DNA of 64,000 nt, from positions 124,001 to 188,000 of the forward strand of contig NZ_CP041372.2 in NCBI RefSeq assembly GCF_006965545.2. The letters are read 5' to 3'. The DNA is from Paenalkalicoccus suaedae (GTDB taxonomy: Bacteria > Bacillota > Bacilli > Bacillales > Salisediminibacteriaceae). Of this stretch, positions 52,209 to 61,838 are shown piece by piece. The notes below the pieces were generated by a model. That model saw nothing but the letters and a program-made list of their open reading frames with translations. It did no database searches and was not told where the DNA came from. Every line of letters begins with the position of its first letter. The first letter of the stretch is position 1. Both the position numbers and the translations under genes were made by a program.

Positions 52209-52518
52209 AAGACTCGTTATAAATCTTGAAATATTATGCTACTAAAATAATAAATCTAAAATGTTTGTGCATGTTTTCAATTATTATAAAAGCTACTAAA
52301 ATAAATTATGTGTATGAAGTAGAATTAACCTTAATCTTCTCGCATATTTCATTGTCATTAGATGCAGCTAGATGAATTAAATAGATTCTGATAATAAATA
52401 TTATTTAAGAAATAATTTAGTTACCCAATATTAAATCTATTTCTAGCCAGAAAAAACACCCCCCCCCTCTCTTTTCCGTAAATAAAAATATGGAAAGATC
52501 ATAGAGGGGGATTTTTTG
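52209..52518. other. 310-bp AT-rich gap after drt3b
   Basis: No gene seen. GCTACTAAAATAA occurs twice as a direct repeat (52238-52250 and 52292-52304). The right end contains the C-tract hairpin described separately. Composition returns to the chromosomal average only after 52519, so the right edge of the island lies in this gap. Confidence 0.5.
52459..52517 (+). promoter_or_regulatory. C-tract hairpin that sequesters the next ribosome-binding site
   Basis: A run of nine C (52459-52467) and TCT pair, as CCCCCTCT (52463-52470), with AGAGGGGG (52503-52510), which is the ribosome-binding site of the gene starting at 52519. CTTTTCC (52471-52477) and GGAAAG (52492-52497) extend the helix inside. 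Six T (52512-52517) follow, so the same hairpin also looks like an intrinsic terminator. Confidence 0.65.
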
Positions 52519-53010
52519 ATGAGAGTGAAGATGATGCTTATAATTATTGCCATGCTCACGGTCGCGTGTCAGTCACCGTCAATCTCGACGGATGTTGTAG
52601 CGACAATTGATGGCGAAGAGATCACGGAAGAAGAGGTGTATGTGCATCGATTCGACTATAGTCACGAACACCGTGAATCTATTATTAGATACTATGTCGA
52701 GGAGCTAGTGGTAGTAGAAGAAGCAGAAGCTCAAGGATTTCAGATCGAAGCCGGTGGGGCTGCCGAGTTAGGATTAATTGAACCTAATAGTGCTGCCATT
52801 GCCGAGCGCGCAGAATATTTGGGTATAGAGGAAGAAGAGTACATAGATGCTTATTTTGAACCAGCCATATATCGGCATGAATTAGTTAGCACCTTTGCGT
52901 TAGAAAATATCGAGATAGTCGAAGGCGATCAAGCGGCAACGGATCTAGCTGCGCGGGAGTATATAGAAGCATTAGTAGCAGAGCGTGAGATAGGGTACAT
53001 GTACAAGTAG
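52519..53010 (+). CDS. SurA-N-like lipoprotein
   Basis: 163 residues from ATG 52519 (GAGGGGG 8 nt upstream). Signal peptide with lipobox TVAC (lipidated C17). The mature part begins VVATIDGEEITEEEVYVHRF, the typical N-terminal strand-helix of SurA/PrsA chaperones, but no parvulin isomerase domain follows. It may act as an extracytoplasmic chaperone-like binding protein. Very acidic. Confidence 0.72.
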   Translation: MRVKMMLIIIAMLTVACQSPSISTDVVATIDGEEITEEEVYVHRFDYSHEHRESIIRYYVEELVVVEEAEAQGFQIEAGGAAELGLIEPNSAAIAERAEYLGIEEEEYIDAYFEPAIYRHELVSTFALENIEIVEGDQAATDLAAREYIEALVAEREIGYMYK

Positions 53011-53021
53011 GAGGGATGCAC

Positions 53022-53819
53022 ATGGTTGAAATTATTCGAAATCCATCGATTGAGCAAGTGTACGAAGTCATCACACAAGGATTTGTGGACTATTATGTCG
53101 ACGTGACGTTGACGTTAGATGAGTTCCGAGAGCGTTTCTTCGATTTCGATAAAAACGAGCTTCGCTATTCGGCTGTTGCGCTTGAAGGCGACGAGGTCGT
53201 TGGCGCAATTTTAGGCGGTGTGAAGCAGTACGGTGAGGAGACGGTGTTTCGGTGCGGAGCACTTGCAATTATTCCTGCGCACCGTAAGCACGGAGTCGGA
53301 CAGCTCTTGCTCGACGATCAGGAGGAGCTTGTGGCAGAGCTCGGTGCAACGCACATACTCGAGGTCATTCAAGCCAATGAGCCAGCCCTAGCTTTTTATA
53401 AGAAAAATGGGTTCCGCGTGCTTCGAGATATTCATTACTTCACAAGTCCCAAGCACGGTGTACCATCTGAATCTAAATGGCAGCCTGCCTCGGCAACTGA
53501 TTTTGAAGAATTACTCCACGGTCGACCGTTTTGGCAGCACGATGCGTATGCCGCTGAAGCAAGGGGAGCCAGCTATTATCGATTTGAAGATGAAGGAAAG
53601 TACGCAGTCGTTGCCATGCACGGCAACAAGATCCTTAATATCGTAGCAAACACAGAGGACGGCCGCTTTGTTGCATGGGGTCTCTCTCAGTTAGGTAGTG
53701 AGCTCGAACTCGCGCTAGATTCTGAACGACCTCTAGCCATCAAGCTTCATCAAATGGGATGGAATGTTTCCTCCATTCGTCAGCATGAGATGGTCAAAGA
53801 GGCATCGGGCGAGGAGTAA
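53022..53819 (+). CDS. GNAT-family N-acetyltransferase with C-terminal extension
   Basis: 265 residues. GNAT core in the first half, with acetyl-CoA loop IIPAHRKHGVGQLLLDDQEE (about 85-104) and ANEPALAFYKKNGFRVLRDI. The second half (about 150-265) is a separate alpha/beta region, perhaps a degenerate second acetyltransferase domain. ATG 53022 is 6 nt after GGAGGG; ATG 53016 abuts that site. Eleven bases separate it from the lipoprotein gene, so the two are probably one transcript. Confidence 0.83.
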   Translation: MVEIIRNPSIEQVYEVITQGFVDYYVDVTLTLDEFRERFFDFDKNELRYSAVALEGDEVVGAILGGVKQYGEETVFRCGALAIIPAHRKHGVGQLLLDDQEELVAELGATHILEVIQANEPALAFYKKNGFRVLRDIHYFTSPKHGVPSESKWQPASATDFEELLHGRPFWQHDAYAAEARGASYYRFEDEGKYAVVAMHGNKILNIVANTEDGRFVAWGLSQLGSELELALDSERPLAIKLHQMGWNVSSIRQHEMVKEASGEE

Positions 53820-53867
53820 AAACGTGTTGGGAGAGAGGTAGCTTATTCTAATTAGGGAGGTCTTACC

Positions 53868-53972
53868 ATGGTGATCGTATTATCTATCATTACAGCCATT
53901 TCAGCGATTGTATCGATCTACACAGCTTTGTATGTTAAGAAAAACCTTAAAAGATTAGCAGAGCAGGAATAG
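53868..53972 (+). CDS. 34-residue single-pass membrane peptide
   Basis: MVIVLSIITAISAIVSIYTA, then LYVKKNLKRLAEQE. One hydrophobic helix and a basic, amphipathic tail. AGGGAGGT lies 7-8 nt before the ATG. The length and topology resemble small toxin or regulatory peptides, but it has no visible antitoxin RNA. Unrecognised. Confidence 0.55.
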   Translation: MVIVLSIITAISAIVSIYTALYVKKNLKRLAEQE

Positions 53973-54582
53973 GTGCTAATAAATAACGCCGTGGTGAAAA
54001 TATAAGAATATGCCACTTAGATTCACTAATATTGTCCAACGAATCAAGATGGATGCGCTTGTTGCGATCCGTAACTACCCTATACTAAAATAAAATAGAC
54101 AAATGATTAGGGAGCGTGAGTCCCCATTTCTATAAATACATGGATCTACTTAACAATTACTTCAAATTGATGTAGCGAGGAAGACAATTATTTTTGAAAT
54201 GTCCAATTATAGGTTTTTGATTGATTCGTGCGTGAATATAAAGTTTCATTAGAGGAGACTATTGTGTATCTAGTATATAGTAAAAGAACCGATCAATCTA
54301 AAAGGAATTGATGTTTTCTAAATAATTTTTCTTTGACTTATTGCAAAAATATAGAAGAATCGATATAAGTATTCTAATGGGTAAGAACAAACGAGAGTGT
54401 GTAACTAATATATAACCAGATATTTCTAAAATAAATTCATATGAAACGCCTGACTGGTGAAAGATATTGTCTATATAATTATCTATTTTCTTAATTTAAT
54501 CAAGCTATTGAATCTATTTCATAATGCCTCTTTTCTTGAGTGAAGTTAGAGAGGCAGAATTTATTTCTTCCTTTTTTTCAAT
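53973..54582. other. 610-bp AT-rich decayed region
   Basis: No intact gene, tRNA or clear repeat. It adjoins the IS1182-like remnant and is probably degenerate mobile or island DNA. Confidence 0.45.
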
Positions 54583-55530
54583 TTATGCAGGTTGTTTTTG
54601 AATTTTTAATCTAATGTTTATGCGATCCGCAGCTAGCTTTGAAGCATTATAAACGAGCGTGGCCAAATAAACGTGAACTTCCGCACGTCTACCTGTTCGA
54701 TAACGGACATTATCTAGTTGAAAATATACCTTCAAATCCGCGTTTACACATTTCACTGCAGTGCGACGATTGAAAATGTTTTTCCAAGCTAAGGAGCCTT
54801 TTAGCTGATGCGGTATATTTACGCAGGACTGTCGTGGTTTTTACTTTATATACTTTTTGGCACATGCCTTCATGTAAAAGAGGACAGTCATGACATTCCT
54901 TCGGATGTGTGTACATGAGTGTTTCGTATTTCTTATCATAGCTATCATATCGATAGGAATGTTCTCGTAAACAAGTCGGAGCGAAAAGTTTATCCAACCC
55001 TTCGCGTTCCGCTTGTTCTATGACCCATTGTTCTCTTTCCTCTTTTGATTTTCGTCCGCGTTTCTTCGTTTTGTTTTAGGTTTATCTTCCTTTAAAGGCG
55101 CTTGATCTTTTGCTTTGAAGTGAGTCGCATCTATGCAACAGTATCATCTTTGAGAAACCCTTCTGTTATAGCTTAATAGATAATCAGTTCTTTCACTTTT
55201 TCAAGAGCGTTGGATTCACTAAGAGTAGTCACCATTCTTGAATAAGCCGATTCAGATGGAACAGAATCAGAGACTAAAAAGCCGCAATCTAATTGAAACA
55301 TCATATCGTTCTATAATCGCTTCACAAGATCTTTGACGAAAGGAATTTGCTCAGTTATACGAGCGACCAGAGAGTAGATCATTGCTGCATAATTCAAGTC
55401 TACTGGCATGCCAAATCAGGATTTCTTCGTTACCACATCGAAGATAGGGTCAACATTAATGGCAGAGAAAACATCTTCAAATCGTTGGGCAGGTTTCATA
55501 TCATATAATTCTTGTAGTCCAAACAGAGTT
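54583..55530 (-). pseudogene. Decayed IS1182-family transposase
   Basis: Minus-strand translation recovers ordered pieces of an IS1182-type transposase. N-terminal: IYSLVARITEQIPFVKDLVK and FQLDCGFLVSDSVPSESAYS. Centre: DATHFKAKDQAPLKED and KKRGRKSKEEREQWVIEQAE. C-terminal: CHDCPLLHEGMCQKVYKVKT and VRYRTGRRAEVHVYLATLVY. The pieces are broken by several stops (for example near 55410, 55320 and 55180), frameshifts (near 55070 and 54720) and an internal deletion after EREG (about 55000). No terminal inverted repeats were found. Inactive relic. Confidence 0.82.
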
Positions 55531-55797
55531 CCTTGTCTTATTTATAATAGTCATACGGAGACTTCCTCAAGTCTTATAAGTTGGTGTGGTAACTACTTAT
55601 TTCGACATTTAGGGAGGTACTCCTTTTCTGTTGCTTCAGAGCCTTGATCCCGTAAGTCTCATGATTATCAAATCAATATTACAAGAGTAAAGATGCTAGA
55701 AATAAAGCAATGTTTTTTTAGCCGCTGATTAAATACTTCACAAAAAGTCCACGGAGTTGCGGATGGTGCGTGTAATTTTTAAAATTATCTTAATACT

Positions 55798-56505
55798 CTA
55801 CTCACTATATAGCATCATCCCATCCTCGACGCGCATCAAATGCTCGAGCATCGCTTGCTCCGCGCGCTCGGGGTCACGAGCTTCGATAGCTTGAACGATT
55901 GCTTCGTGCTCTTCTTGCAGGAGGTGGAACTGCTTCGAATCGCCAAATAAGGCAATACGGCGACTCTCGTACATCGTTTTGCCAATTGTCTCTGCCATCT
56001 GTTGCATGAGCTCCTGCAGGAGTGTGTTACCCGTGCTTTTGGCAATCGCTAAATGTAAGCGAACGTCGGCTTGCTGCCCTAAATCATGGTTGTCCTCCGC
56101 CTGGTTCATTTCCTCAAGTGCCTGGCGAATCTCAGCCAGTTGCTCTTCCGTTCGCTCTTTAGCCGAAATTCGTGCGGCGCCTGACTCTAACATTTTGCGC
56201 ACTTGAAACAGCTCTAACACCTCTTGCTTCGAAATAAACGCCTCTGCAACTGGCGCGACGAGCTCAGAGAAATCAAACTTATTTACAAAGGTTCCTTCTC
56301 CTTGACGAATCGTGATTAGTCCGACCGCACGAAGCGCGCTTAACGCTTCGCGCACAGCCGAGCGACTGACTTTAAATTGCTGCGATAGCTTTTCGACGGA
56401 ATCGAGACGTTCGCCCGGCTTTAGATCGCCTTGACGAATCATCGCTTCTAGTTCTTCGCGAATGACTTCCGCGACTTTTTTTGTCTGTACTTGCTTAAAT
56501 TCCAT
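55798..56505 (-). CDS. lutR: FadR-type GntR regulator of lactate utilisation
   Basis: 235 residues from ATG 56505, preceded by GAGGTG. N-terminal winged helix (about 8-75) with LSQQFKVSRSAVREALSALR and TIRQGEGTFV; all-helical FCD effector domain (about 90-225) with metal-ligand-type residues in DVRLHLAIAKSTGN. It lies downstream of lutABC on the same strand. A TCATC-N-GATGA site in the lutA promoter is its likely operator, so lactate probably relieves repression. Confidence 0.87.
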   Translation of the reverse strand: MEFKQVQTKKVAEVIREELEAMIRQGDLKPGERLDSVEKLSQQFKVSRSAVREALSALRAVGLITIRQGEGTFVNKFDFSELVAPVAEAFISKQEVLELFQVRKMLESGAARISAKERTEEQLAEIRQALEEMNQAEDNHDLGQQADVRLHLAIAKSTGNTLLQELMQQMAETIGKTMYESRRIALFGDSKQFHLLQEEHEAIVQAIEARDPERAEQAMLEHLMRVEDGMMLYSE

Positions 56506-56536
56506 TGGACGCACCTCACTTGTCTCTATGGACTTA

Positions 56537-57223
56537 TTATACGTCATCAACAAGAATATAGCATGCTCGCACAGGTCCATGAACTCCAACGACTAAGCTC
56601 ATCTCAATATCTGCGCTGTTACTCGGTCCACTAATAAAATTAATGCAGGAAGGCATATCATCTCCGCGCGCTACTCTTTCATGGATCTCTGTCGTCACCT
56701 GCGTCATCCGTGGCACGAGCGTGCTCTTTGGAACGATCGCAATGTAACTCTCCGGCAGTAAGCTTACCGACCGTCCTCGACCTGGACCACTAAAAAGTAC
56801 AACTGTGCCCGACTCTGCGAGCGTACGATCGCTAAACGTAATACCAACATCCGCCCGCTCGGCAGTGTCGACTAAAGACGCCTCACCTTCCCTCCACACA
56901 TCCACCTTTCCGACAAATCCTTCTAATCCATATTGCGAAAATCGGGCGTCATCCCATGCCAATACAGACTTTGCTCCGATTTCATCAAGTGCACCCTGTA
57001 ACACCACTTCAAGCGTATCAACCGTCGCTACCTTCACATCCGTATGAATTCGCGCACACTGCTTCGTAAATACGTCAACAAGCTCCTCTGTAGACGCACC
57101 TTCTAGCACACGATGCTGAGGAGACCTTGAATAGACTGGTCGCTTTACACCAGTAAGCCTAGGCTCCTCTCGCCCAAGTCGGCTAGCTATCCTCTTTAAA
57201 AATCGATCACGATTCTCAATCAT
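56537..57223 (-). CDS. lutC: L-lactate oxidation protein LutC
   Basis: LUD-domain (DUF162) protein, 228 residues, third component of the LutABC iron-sulphur lactate dehydrogenase complex. Characteristic C-terminal [20 protein letters not shown] and [14 protein letters not shown]. Start ATG 57223 is 8 nt after GGGAGG and overlaps the lutB stop; ATG 57229 is too close to the site. Confidence 0.92.
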   Translation of the reverse strand: MIENRDRFLKRIASRLGREEPRLTGVKRPVYSRSPQHRVLEGASTEELVDVFTKQCARIHTDVKVATVDTLEVVLQGALDEIGAKSVLAWDDARFSQYGLEGFVGKVDVWREGEASLVDTAERADVGITFSDRTLAESGTVVLFSGPGRGRSVSLLPESYIAIVPKSTLVPRMTQVTTEIHERVARGDDMPSCINFISGPSNSADIEMSLVVGVHGPVRACYILVDDV

Positions 57224-58646
57224 GCGCATCGCCTCCCTTGCTACGCTTTTTATACCAGTCGCGGAAGCGCTCCTTCTTTGGCTCTGGGAAGTCTCTAATA
57301 TCGGTCCACGGCTTCATCGGACCAGGCCCCTTTTTAATCGAGCCACTCTTTGTAAATGACGAGAGCATAAACGGCGCTGACTTTGTGCCGGAATGGAAGA
57401 AGGTTGGCGCACTCGCTGCCATTCCAAAGCCTTTCATCGCGAGCGTTTCGGAAAACGGCGTGCGCTTTTGTTCCGCGATTTTCTGTCTATGCTTAATTAG
57501 CAGTTCGTGCAGAGGTATCTTGACCGGACACGCATCCGTGCAGGCCGCACATAGCGTCGATGCATAAGGTAGCTCCTGATGATCGTCGTAGCCTTCGAGT
57601 AAAGGAGTGAGCACCGCGCCGATCGGTCCTGGATAAATCGAGCCGTAAGCATGTCCGCCAACGTGTCTGTACACCGGACAAACGTTAATGCACGCTGCAC
57701 AGCGAATGCAGTTTAATGCAGCCTGGAACTCCGTGCCCAAAATCTTTGAACGCCCGTTATCAACGATGACTAGGTGAAACTCCTCTGGCCCATCGACTTC
57801 GCCCTCGCCGCGCGGTCCGGTAAGCCCCGTTACATAGCTCGTCAGCTTCTGGCCAACTGCACTCCGACAGAGCATGCTGACAAGCACATCGAGCTCCTCC
57901 CACGTAGGTACGACGCGCTCCATTCCCATCACCGTGATCTGCGTTTTAGGCAGTGCCGTCACAAGCCGCGCATTCCCTTCATTTGTAACAAGCGAGATAC
58001 TTCCAGACTCCGCAACCGCAAAGTTACAGCCCGTTATTCCCAGATCTGCGGTGAGAAACTCTTGCCGAAGCTGCTCACGAGCAAATAACGCAAGCTCCTC
58101 TGGATCAGATGTCTTGTCATAGCCGCGCTTCTCCTTAAACGTATCGCGAATTTGATCTTTATTTTTATGAAGCGCTGGCGCAACAATGTGTGACGGCGGA
58201 TCGTGGTCATCAAGCTGAAGGATGTACTCTCCTAAATCAGACTCAATCACCTCGCAGCCTAGCGACTCTAACGCTTCATTCATCCCGATTTCCTCTGTCA
58301 CCATCGACTTTGATTTAATGATTTTTTTTGCTTCTTTCTCTTTAGCAACCTTCGTAATATAAGCGTTTGCCTCATCGGCTGTCTCTGCAAAAAATACGTG
58401 TCCACCAAGTTCACTCACATTTTCGCTTAGCTGATGTAAGTAGTAATCAATATTTTCGACCGTATGCATGCGAACCTCTTCCGCTAAACTACGCCACTCC
58501 TCCCAGTCGCCTAGCTCGATTTCAGCCGCACCCTTGGCACCCTTCAAACGTTCCTGAGCCGACGAAACAGCCTGGCGCATAAACGTATTTGACACACCGT
58601 CCTCGACGCGCTTTTTAAAGTTTTGATCTCCGATTTTAATCCCCAA
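57216..58646 (-). CDS. lutB: L-lactate oxidation iron-sulphur protein LutB
   Basis: 476 residues. An N-terminal LUD domain (about 60-295) is followed by two [4Fe-4S] motifs: C313, C316, C319, C323 ([12 protein letters not shown]) and C366, C369, C373 (CAACTDACP). Probably transfers electrons from lactate within the LutABC complex to the respiratory chain. Two bases separate it from the lutA stop. Confidence 0.94.
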   Translation of the reverse strand: MGIKIGDQNFKKRVEDGVSNTFMRQAVSSAQERLKGAKGAAEIELGDWEEWRSLAEEVRMHTVENIDYYLHQLSENVSELGGHVFFAETADEANAYITKVAKEKEAKKIIKSKSMVTEEIGMNEALESLGCEVIESDLGEYILQLDDHDPPSHIVAPALHKNKDQIRDTFKEKRGYDKTSDPEELALFAREQLRQEFLTADLGITGCNFAVAESGSISLVTNEGNARLVTALPKTQITVMGMERVVPTWEELDVLVSMLCRSAVGQKLTSYVTGLTGPRGEGEVDGPEEFHLVIVDNGRSKILGTEFQAALNCIRCAACINVCPVYRHVGGHAYGSIYPGPIGAVLTPLLEGYDDHQELPYASTLCAACTDACPVKIPLHELLIKHRQKIAEQKRTPFSETLAMKGFGMAASAPTFFHSGTKSAPFMLSSFTKSGSIKKGPGPMKPWTDIRDFPEPKKERFRDWYKKRSKGGDAHD

Positions 58647-58648
58647 TG

Positions 58649-59377
58649 CTATTCCTCCTCCCCGCGACTATTTAACACCTGTGCGATATGCATCGCCTTA
58701 ACCGGCTCCTCTTTCCGTTCCATTCTGCCCCCGATATTCATCAAACACCCACAGTCTGCCCCGATCAAAATCGACGCCTTCGTCTCCTTAATATGCTCGA
58801 CCTTCTCATCGACCATTTGCTCTGAGATTTGACCCATTTTTACAGAAAACGTGCCTCCGAATCCGCAGCATGATTCCCGGTTAGGCAGTGGTTGCAGATC
58901 TAATCCTTCCACGTTTTCAAGTAGCTTTAACGGTGCTTCCTTCTCCCCCAGTAGTCGCGTCATGTGACAGGAAGTATGGTAAGTTGCTCGCGCTGATAGC
59001 TTTGCACCAACGTCTTCTACCTTTAATACATGAACGAGGAACTGCGTAAATTCATACGTCTTTTTGACGAGCGCTTCGGCGCGTTCTCTCCATTCGGGAT
59101 CACTCTCAAACAAGTGTGGGTACTCATGAATCATTGATGCACAAGATCCTGATGGTAAAACGACATATTCTGCGTGCGCAAAAGTGGTGATCGTATGTTT
59201 AGCCACGTTTACCGTATCTTTTTTATAGCCGCTATTATAAGCCGGTTGCCCACAGCACGTCTGACCTGTTGGAAAATCGACCTCACAGCCAAGACGCTCT
59301 AGCACCTCGACTGTATCCTGTCCGACACCCGGATAAAACACATCTGCTAAACACGTAATAAATAAAGAAACCTTCAT
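58649..59377 (-). CDS. lutA: L-lactate oxidation iron-sulphur protein LutA
   Basis: 242 residues with two CCG domains (cysteine-rich, as in heterodisulphide reductase and GlpC): [14 protein letters not shown] and [14 protein letters not shown]. First gene of lutABC; GATCGGAGGATAAACG precedes the ATG. Cytoplasmic, acting at the membrane with LutB and LutC to oxidise L-lactate to pyruvate. Confidence 0.94.
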   Translation of the reverse strand: MKVSLFITCLADVFYPGVGQDTVEVLERLGCEVDFPTGQTCCGQPAYNSGYKKDTVNVAKHTITTFAHAEYVVLPSGSCASMIHEYPHLFESDPEWRERAEALVKKTYEFTQFLVHVLKVEDVGAKLSARATYHTSCHMTRLLGEKEAPLKLLENVEGLDLQPLPNRESCCGFGGTFSVKMGQISEQMVDEKVEHIKETKASILIGADCGCLMNIGGRMERKEEPVKAMHIAQVLNSRGEEE

Positions 59378-59529
59378 CGTTTATCCTCCGATCTTTCTCC
59401 CATAAAAAATTTTAAGACCTTGTATATCAACTTCTGTAAAAAATGTAGTTCTAGCTTGAGGAATAAAATTTTTACTTATTAAAAGTCCATTCTTCATAAT
59501 TAAAGGGAAGCTTTACTTGCAACAACTAA

Positions 59530-59559
59530 ATCATAAGGTCATCAGATGACTGAATGCAA
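59530..59559 (-). promoter_or_regulatory. lutABC promoter with LutR operator in the spacer
   Basis: On the minus strand TTGCAT (59559-59554), 18 bp, TATGAT (59535-59530). The spacer contains TCATCTGATGA (59549-59539), an exact fit to the TCATC-N-GATGA dyad reported for LutR. The transcript would carry a leader of about 145 nt. Confidence 0.8.
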
Positions 59560-59774
59560 TTTTTGTTAATTCTACTCTACTATTTTTGTATATGCAAGTG
59601 TATAGATGAGTATTTAATTTAACAATTACAATCATTTAGCATTTAAGTAATTAACTACTGATAAGGATTTAATACCAAAAATGCATATCAATCATTGTTA
59701 ATAATCTTTCTATTAACTTAAAAACTAACTATATAGTTTAAATATTATAAACTTTAATCTGAAAAAATGATTAT

Positions 59775-60017
59775 TTGTATTCCTATATTACTTAGGCGTT
59801 AGTCCTTTATGCTTTTTAAATGTACTAGAAAAATAGCTCTAATCACTGAATTGTAATAGCAATGAAATTTCTGCTATTGAAAGCTCTAATTCAACAAGCA
59901 TCTTTTGCTTCGTTTTATACTTTAAATAAAAATGAATAGGTAAAGGAGAGAGGTTATGTTGAAAATAATTATCAAATCGGTGATCGTAATAGCACTTGAG
60001 GTACTTATTAGTAGCCA
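59775..60017 (-). pseudogene. Relic of an AraC-family transcription regulator (C-terminal part)
   Basis: Minus-strand reading gives KMLVELELSIAEISLLLQFS, D, stop, then SYFSSTFKKHKGLTPK, stop, YRN. This is the second helix-turn-helix of AraC/XylS proteins (compare the usual FSDQSYFSRxFKKxxGxTPxxYR), with two glutamine-to-stop changes in one frame. The N-terminal effector domain is missing. Confidence 0.8.
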
Positions 60018-60082
60018 TAGAACTCGAACTATGCCTATCAGATCGGAAGTGAATGTTAGAACTAGATTTATTGAACTAATCA

Positions 60083-60112
60083 TTGTTTAGGAATGATGGA
60101 GCATGATACAAT
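60083..60112 (+). promoter_or_regulatory. eda-kdgK promoter
   Basis: TTGTTT (60083-60088), 18 bp, TACAAT (60107-60112). The region just downstream reads TAATAAACGTAAACGAAC and could hold a regulator site, but it is not a clean dyad. Confidence 0.6.
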
Positions 60113-60186
60113 AATAAACGTAAACGAACATTTTCAAACCTGAGGTTAATAGAGAAAAATTATCAAAAAGAGTAGGTGGATAGAGA

Positions 60187-60843
60187 ATGAGTCAGCTATT
60201 AAAAGAATTAGAGGAAGCAAAGCTTATCGCTATTATCCGTGGAATTACTTATAAGGAGGGGAAGTCGACAGCTCAGGCTTTGAGAGCGGGAGGAATCCGC
60301 TTCCTTGAAATCACCTTAAATACAGATGGAGCACTGGACATGATCGCTGATGCTAAACATCAGTTTGGCGAGGAAATGAGGATTGGGGCTGGAACCGTCC
60401 TTAATTTAGAGATGGCCAAGGAGGCAGTGGCTGCAGGCGCAGAATACATTGTGTCTCCAAACGTTAATGAAGCCGTTATTGATTATGGCCTAGCTCAAGG
60501 TGTCGAAGTTTTGCCAGGTACCTTTACTCCTACTGAAATTGTAAATGCGTATGAGGCAGGCGCAGCGGCAGTAAAGGTCTTTCCTATCGGAGCGATGGGT
60601 ACTAGCTATTTAAAAAATATTCGTGGTCCTTTATGTCATATTCCTATGATGGTAACAGGCGGAATCAACACGGATAATATCTATGACTATTTACAAGCCG
60701 GCGCTTTCTCAGCTGGACTTGGTGGGAATTTATGCGATGTAGACGCTATTAAAAAAGGCGATTTCCAAACGATTCAAGATAAAGCGGAGGCCTATATCCA
60801 CGCTATAAAAAGGGGATTACAACATGGCGGAGAAAGTCATTGA
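60187..60843 (+). CDS. eda: 2-keto-3-deoxy-6-phosphogluconate aldolase
   Basis: Cleaves KDPG to pyruvate and glyceraldehyde-3-phosphate, 218 residues, TIM barrel. The Schiff-base lysine is in AAAVKVFPIG, the catalytic glutamate in RFLEITLNT, and the phosphate loop in TGGINTDN. AGGTGG precedes the ATG by 7 nt. It overlaps kdgK by 20 bp. Last step of the KDG route formed with the next genes. Confidence 0.95.
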   Translation: MSQLLKELEEAKLIAIIRGITYKEGKSTAQALRAGGIRFLEITLNTDGALDMIADAKHQFGEEMRIGAGTVLNLEMAKEAVAAGAEYIVSPNVNEAVIDYGLAQGVEVLPGTFTPTEIVNAYEAGAAAVKVFPIGAMGTSYLKNIRGPLCHIPMMVTGGINTDNIYDYLQAGAFSAGLGGNLCDVDAIKKGDFQTIQDKAEAYIHAIKRGLQHGGESH

Positions 60844-61816
60844 TGTCGTTACAATTGGAGAAAGTATGGTTTTGTTTCAACCGACGGAAGGGGCACAAAT
60901 TCCATTCAGTCCCTATTTCGTTCCATCTGTAGGTGGGGCGGAGTCTAATGTAGTCACAGCTTTATCTAGGCTTGGCTTATCTACGAAGTGGATCAGTCAT
61001 CTCGGAAGCGATCCATTCTCGAAGCTAATCCTATCCGCTTTGGCAGGAGAGGGTGTCGACGTAGAGGACGTAAAGCAAATTGATGGCGAAAAAACAGCTG
61101 TATTTTTTAAAGAGAAGTCCGTTCAAGGAGATCCAAAGGTCTATTATTACAGGAACGGATCTGCCGCTAGTAAGCTATCAGTAAACGATATACAAGATTC
61201 GTGGTTTGAAGGTGCAAGACATTTGCATGTAACAGGGATCACTCTTGCAATCGGAAAAAGTACGCCAAATCTGGTAAAGGCTACTATGGAGAAAGCAAAA
61301 GAACGAGGTATGACTGTTTCATTTGATCCTAATATTCGTTTAAAGCTTCAGTCAGTATCGTTTTGGAAGAAATCTATCATGGAGCTTCTACCTCTTGTTG
61401 ATATTTTTATGCCTGGTAAAGAGGAAGCTGAGCTTTTGCTAGGTAGTCACCAAGAAGAGGAGACCCTTGCTCAGTTTTTATCTAAAGGTCCCAAAGTGGT
61501 GGTCATGAAGCTTGGTGAAGAAGGCTCCATAACAGGTTTTAATGACACATTCCACAGAGAGCCACCTCGTCGTATCTCTCACATCGTTGATACGGTTGGA
61601 GCAGGGGACGCCTTTTCCGCAGGATTTTTATCCGTATTATTACAAGAGCGAGAGCCGTTAAATTCTTCCATCCTAAAGAATTTGATACCAACAGCTGCTA
61701 CTCGTGCTAATGCGATGGGAGCTTTGGCTACGCAATATAAAGGAGACTGGGAGGGTAATCCTAGCGTGAGTGAGCTTACTCATTTTATGGAAGGGACACA
61801 GGGAACCACTCGTTAA
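60824..61816 (+). CDS. kdgK: 2-keto-3-deoxygluconate kinase (PfkB family)
   Basis: Phosphorylates KDG to KDPG, 330 residues. The PfkB signature DTVGAGDAFSAGF holds the catalytic aspartate and anion hole; the N-terminal GGAESNVVTALSRLG is the substrate side. The ATG lies inside the end of eda with AAAGGGG upstream. Order eda-kdgK-uxaA fits hexuronate or pectin breakdown. Confidence 0.94.
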   Translation: MAEKVIDVVTIGESMVLFQPTEGAQIPFSPYFVPSVGGAESNVVTALSRLGLSTKWISHLGSDPFSKLILSALAGEGVDVEDVKQIDGEKTAVFFKEKSVQGDPKVYYYRNGSAASKLSVNDIQDSWFEGARHLHVTGITLAIGKSTPNLVKATMEKAKERGMTVSFDPNIRLKLQSVSFWKKSIMELLPLVDIFMPGKEEAELLLGSHQEEETLAQFLSKGPKVVVMKLGEEGSITGFNDTFHREPPRRISHIVDTVGAGDAFSAGFLSVLLQEREPLNSSILKNLIPTAATRANAMGALATQYKGDWEGNPSVSELTHFMEGTQGTTR

Positions 61817-61838
61817 GAAGGATATACTAATCCGTAAA

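Larger units (their letters stand above)
59378..60186. other. 809-bp lutA-eda divergent gap
   Basis: Contains the lut promoter/operator, an AraC-type relic (59775-60017) and the eda promoter. The remaining sequence (about 59560-59770) is AT-rich without recognisable genes. Confidence 0.5.

Noticed and set aside
52238-52304. 13-bp direct repeat GCTACTAAAATAA as island attachment sites
   Set aside because: Both copies are on the same side of the cassette only 54 bp apart and no counterpart is seen on the left, so they cannot flank an inserted element.
53973-54582. Possible tRNA or small RNA in the AT-rich gap
   Set aside because: No cloverleaf, CCA end or stable long hairpin could be found; only short incidental complementarities.
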